DNA from: Clostridiales bacterium
GTDB taxonomy: Bacteria; Bacillota; Clostridia; Christensenellales; CAG-138
Length of the DNA stretch: 59,157 nucleotides
Assembly: GCA_024691085.1 (NCBI GenBank)
Contig: JAILNX010000007.1
Span: 1-59,157, forward strand
Reading direction: 5' to 3'
Shown: one piece after another, positions 57,694 through 59,157 of the stretch
How positions within the stretch are numbered: the stretch's first letter is position 1
How the letters are laid out: every line of letters starts with the position of its first letter
Program-made: the position numbers and the translations under genes
The notes under the pieces: model-generated
The model's database searches: none
The model's input: only the letters and a program-made list of their open reading frames with translations
Told to the model about the DNA's origin: nothing

Positions 57694-57713
57694 CTCTTAC
57701 GCTGTGCTATAAT
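57684..57713 (+). promoter_or_regulatory. Candidate promoter of the M24 peptidase gene
   Basis: TATAAT at 57708-57713 with TTGTTT at 57684-57689 (18-base spacer). The -35 overlaps the T-run of the terminator. Confidence 0.55.
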
Positions 57714-57774
57714 ATTATTTTGTAAAAGGGGGCTTTGAAAAGCCCGCATGATTGTTTCGGCAAAAGGAGTTTTT

Positions 57775-58839
57775 ATGAAACAAAGATGTGAAAAGCTGAT
57801 CGGCGTTCTCGCCCCTCTGGGCGTTGACGGCGCTCTCATCACCTCTAAGACCAACATCCGCTACTTCTCCGGCTTCACGAGCGACGAAGCGGTGCTCCTC
57901 ATCAACAAGGACAGGCGCGTGCTTCTGACCGACTTCCGCTACACCATCCAGGCGAAGGAACAGAGTCCCGATTTCGAGATAATCGAGACCTCCCGCGCCA
58001 TCGCGACGGAAGAGATCGCCGCCGTTATAAGGGAAATGGGCATTAGAAAATGCGCTTTCGAGGACGGCTATCTCACGGTCCGCGCGTTCAACAGCTATAA
58101 GGATCTGCCCGTTGAACTCGTCCCGCATACGACCGAGATCGACAGGGTAAGGCTCGTCAAGAGCGAGTACGAGATCGAGTGCCTCAAGAAGGCGCAGTCC
58201 ATCGCCGACGCCGCTTTTTCCGAGCTTCTGACCGTTATCCGCGAGGGCATGACCGAGAAGGAAGTCGCGAACGAGCTCGACCACCTGTTAAGGAAACACG
58301 GCGCTGACGAGAACTCCTTCGACACCATCGTCGGCTCCGGCCCGAACGGCGCTCTCTGCCACGCGACCCCCGGCCCGAGGAAGCTCCAAAAAGGCGATCT
58401 CGTCGTTATCGACTTCGGCTGCAAGCACATGGGCTACTGCTCCGATATGACGCGCACTGTCGCGATCGGCGAGCCCTGCGACGAGCTTAAGAAGATCTAC
58501 GGCATTGTCCTCGAGGCTCAGCTTGCCGCCCTCGACGCGCTTAAGCCCAACATGAGCGCGAAGGAGCTCGACGGCGTTGCCCGCGGCGTCATCTCGAAGG
58601 CGGGCTTCGGCGAGTGCTTCGGTCATTCCCTGGGTCACGGCTTCGGCCTTGACATTCACGAGGCGCCCTACGCGAGCACGCGTTCCGCGGACACGCTCCT
58701 GCCCGGCTGCACGATCACGGTCGAGCCCGGCATCTACGTCGAGGGTCTCGGCGGCGTCCGCATCGAGGACGACTGCGTTTTGACCGAGGACGGATTCATT
58801 AACCTCGCTCACACGACCAAGGAAATGATCGTTATCTGA
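57775..58839 (+). CDS. M24-family Xaa-Pro aminopeptidase
   Basis: A 354-residue creatinase/aminopeptidase-fold enzyme that removes N-terminal residues before proline. The N-terminal domain (1-125) has the GALITSKTNIRYFSGF-like start; the metal site is assembled from VIDFGCKHMGYCSDMTRT (two Asp), GHSLGHGFGLDIHEAP (His), TVEPGIY (Glu) and RIEDDCV (Glu). The start at 57775 has AAAAGGAG 6 bases upstream; an earlier in-frame ATG at 57748 lacks one. Its place immediately before efp is conserved in Firmicutes. Confidence 0.94.
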   Translation: MKQRCEKLIGVLAPLGVDGALITSKTNIRYFSGFTSDEAVLLINKDRRVLLTDFRYTIQAKEQSPDFEIIETSRAIATEEIAAVIREMGIRKCAFEDGYLTVRAFNSYKDLPVELVPHTTEIDRVRLVKSEYEIECLKKAQSIADAAFSELLTVIREGMTEKEVANELDHLLRKHGADENSFDTIVGSGPNGALCHATPGPRKLQKGDLVVIDFGCKHMGYCSDMTRTVAIGEPCDELKKIYGIVLEAQLAALDALKPNMSAKELDGVARGVISKAGFGECFGHSLGHGFGLDIHEAPYASTRSADTLLPGCTITVEPGIYVEGLGGVRIEDDCVLTEDGFINLAHTTKEMIVI

Positions 58840-58902
58840 ACCCCAATGCGGTTTCGTCCGCTGGTGTATAAACTTTAAGAACATATTATTTGGAGGTAAT
58901 TT

Positions 58903-59157
58903 ATGATTTTAGCAGGCGATTTTCGCAAGGGTGTAACCGTCGAGATCGACGGACAGGTCTGGTCCATCGCGGACTTCCAGCACGTTAAGCCCGGCAAGGG
59001 CGCGGCGTTCGTCCGCACCCGTCTTAAGAACGTCATGACCGGCGCCGTTCTCGAAAAGACCTTCTCCCCCACCGACAAGTATCCCACCGCTCACATCGAG
59101 ACCCGTGAGATGCAGTACCTTTACAACGACGGCGATCTCTACACCTTCATGGACGTA
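58903..59157 (+). CDS. efp: Elongation factor P (5' part, truncated by window end)
   Basis: The first 85 codons of EF-P, which rescues ribosomes stalled at polyproline. [20 protein letters not shown] starts the KOW-like domain I; the conserved loop is [15 protein letters not shown], where Lys32 is the residue that may carry a modification. Domain II begins at about residue 65 ([19 protein letters not shown]). TTGGAGGT precedes the ATG. The frame is open to the last base of the window, and about 100 more residues are expected beyond it. Confidence 0.96.
   Translation, partial: MILAGDFRKGVTVEIDGQVWSIADFQHVKPGKGAAFVRTRLKNVMTGAVLEKTFSPTDKYPTAHIETREMQYLYNDGDLYTFMDV

Overview
The window looks like a chromosomal segment of a GC-rich, spore-forming anaerobe of the Clostridia (Bacillota), probably a gut lineage related to Oscillospirales or Christensenellales. 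The signs are the sporulation genes yqfC, yqfD and spoIIP, a dockerin-bearing secreted protein, an acetoacetate/butyrate-type CoA-transferase plus thiolase, and the Firmicutes gene order yqfC-yqfD-phoH-(HD phosphohydrolase)-ybeY-cdd-era-recO. The taxonomic placement is inferred from gene content, not from a marker tree.

Layout. 1-3.1 kb: end of an unidentified small transcript, one unrecognised protein, and a PadR / HAAS-DUF4097 regulatory pair with a palindromic promoter. 3.2-5.8 kb: ctfA-ctfB-thlA, for acetoacetyl-CoA interconversion. 5.9-13.1 kb: the conserved yqfC-to-recO gene string on the minus strand, with a small plus-strand ORF resembling YqzL between recO and era. 13.1-15.4 kb: copper-type P1B ATPase. 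15.4-17.9 kb: a secreted HExxH metallopeptidase followed by a 49-residue acidic peptide gene not reported by simple length cut-offs. 17.9-26.5 kb: a tight seven-gene minus-strand operon that joins an ABC exporter, DUF2804, an M42 peptidase, a CARF-domain nuclease (Card1/DUF1887 type, with no CRISPR genes in view), a VTT-acyltransferase-zinc-ribbon fusion and a YfcC-type carrier. 26.6-32.1 kb: glyA and a 1332-residue repeat protein ending in a dockerin. 32.2-32.6 kb: tRNA-Glu(CUC) followed by 49-bp tandem repeats.

32.6-35.2 kb: a lipoate ligase / M20 amidohydrolase fusion (or two genes separated by one base in a homopolymer) divergent from a small lipoprotein. 35.3-39.8 kb: an AT-richer island of an SPFH-GYF protein and two paralogous zinc-ribbon membrane proteins, bracketed by direct copies of an IS200-like right end; the left copy also keeps a deleted tnpA. 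39.8-44.6 kb: AGCS symporter, hflX, thymidylate kinase-like gene, glycerophosphodiesterase and a small protein. 44.7-49.2 kb: ECF sigma/anti-sigma pair, nicotinate phosphoribosyltransferase with a small ferredoxin-like protein, and a membrane-anchored unknown. 49.3-52.1 kb: family 2 glycosyltransferase, zinc-ribbon protein, SpoIIP. 52.2-57.7 kb: an MBOAT acyltransferase followed by two tandem paralogues of an SGNH-like protein with fibronectin-type repeats, a likely surface-polymer acylation system. 57.7-59.2 kb: M24 aminopeptidase and the 5' part of efp.

Promoters are easy to see in this GC-rich DNA: most are TTGAnn / TATAAT-like hexamers separated by exactly 17 bases, and most operons end in strong hairpin-T terminators. 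All functional calls come from reading the translated sequences against remembered families; no database search was run.
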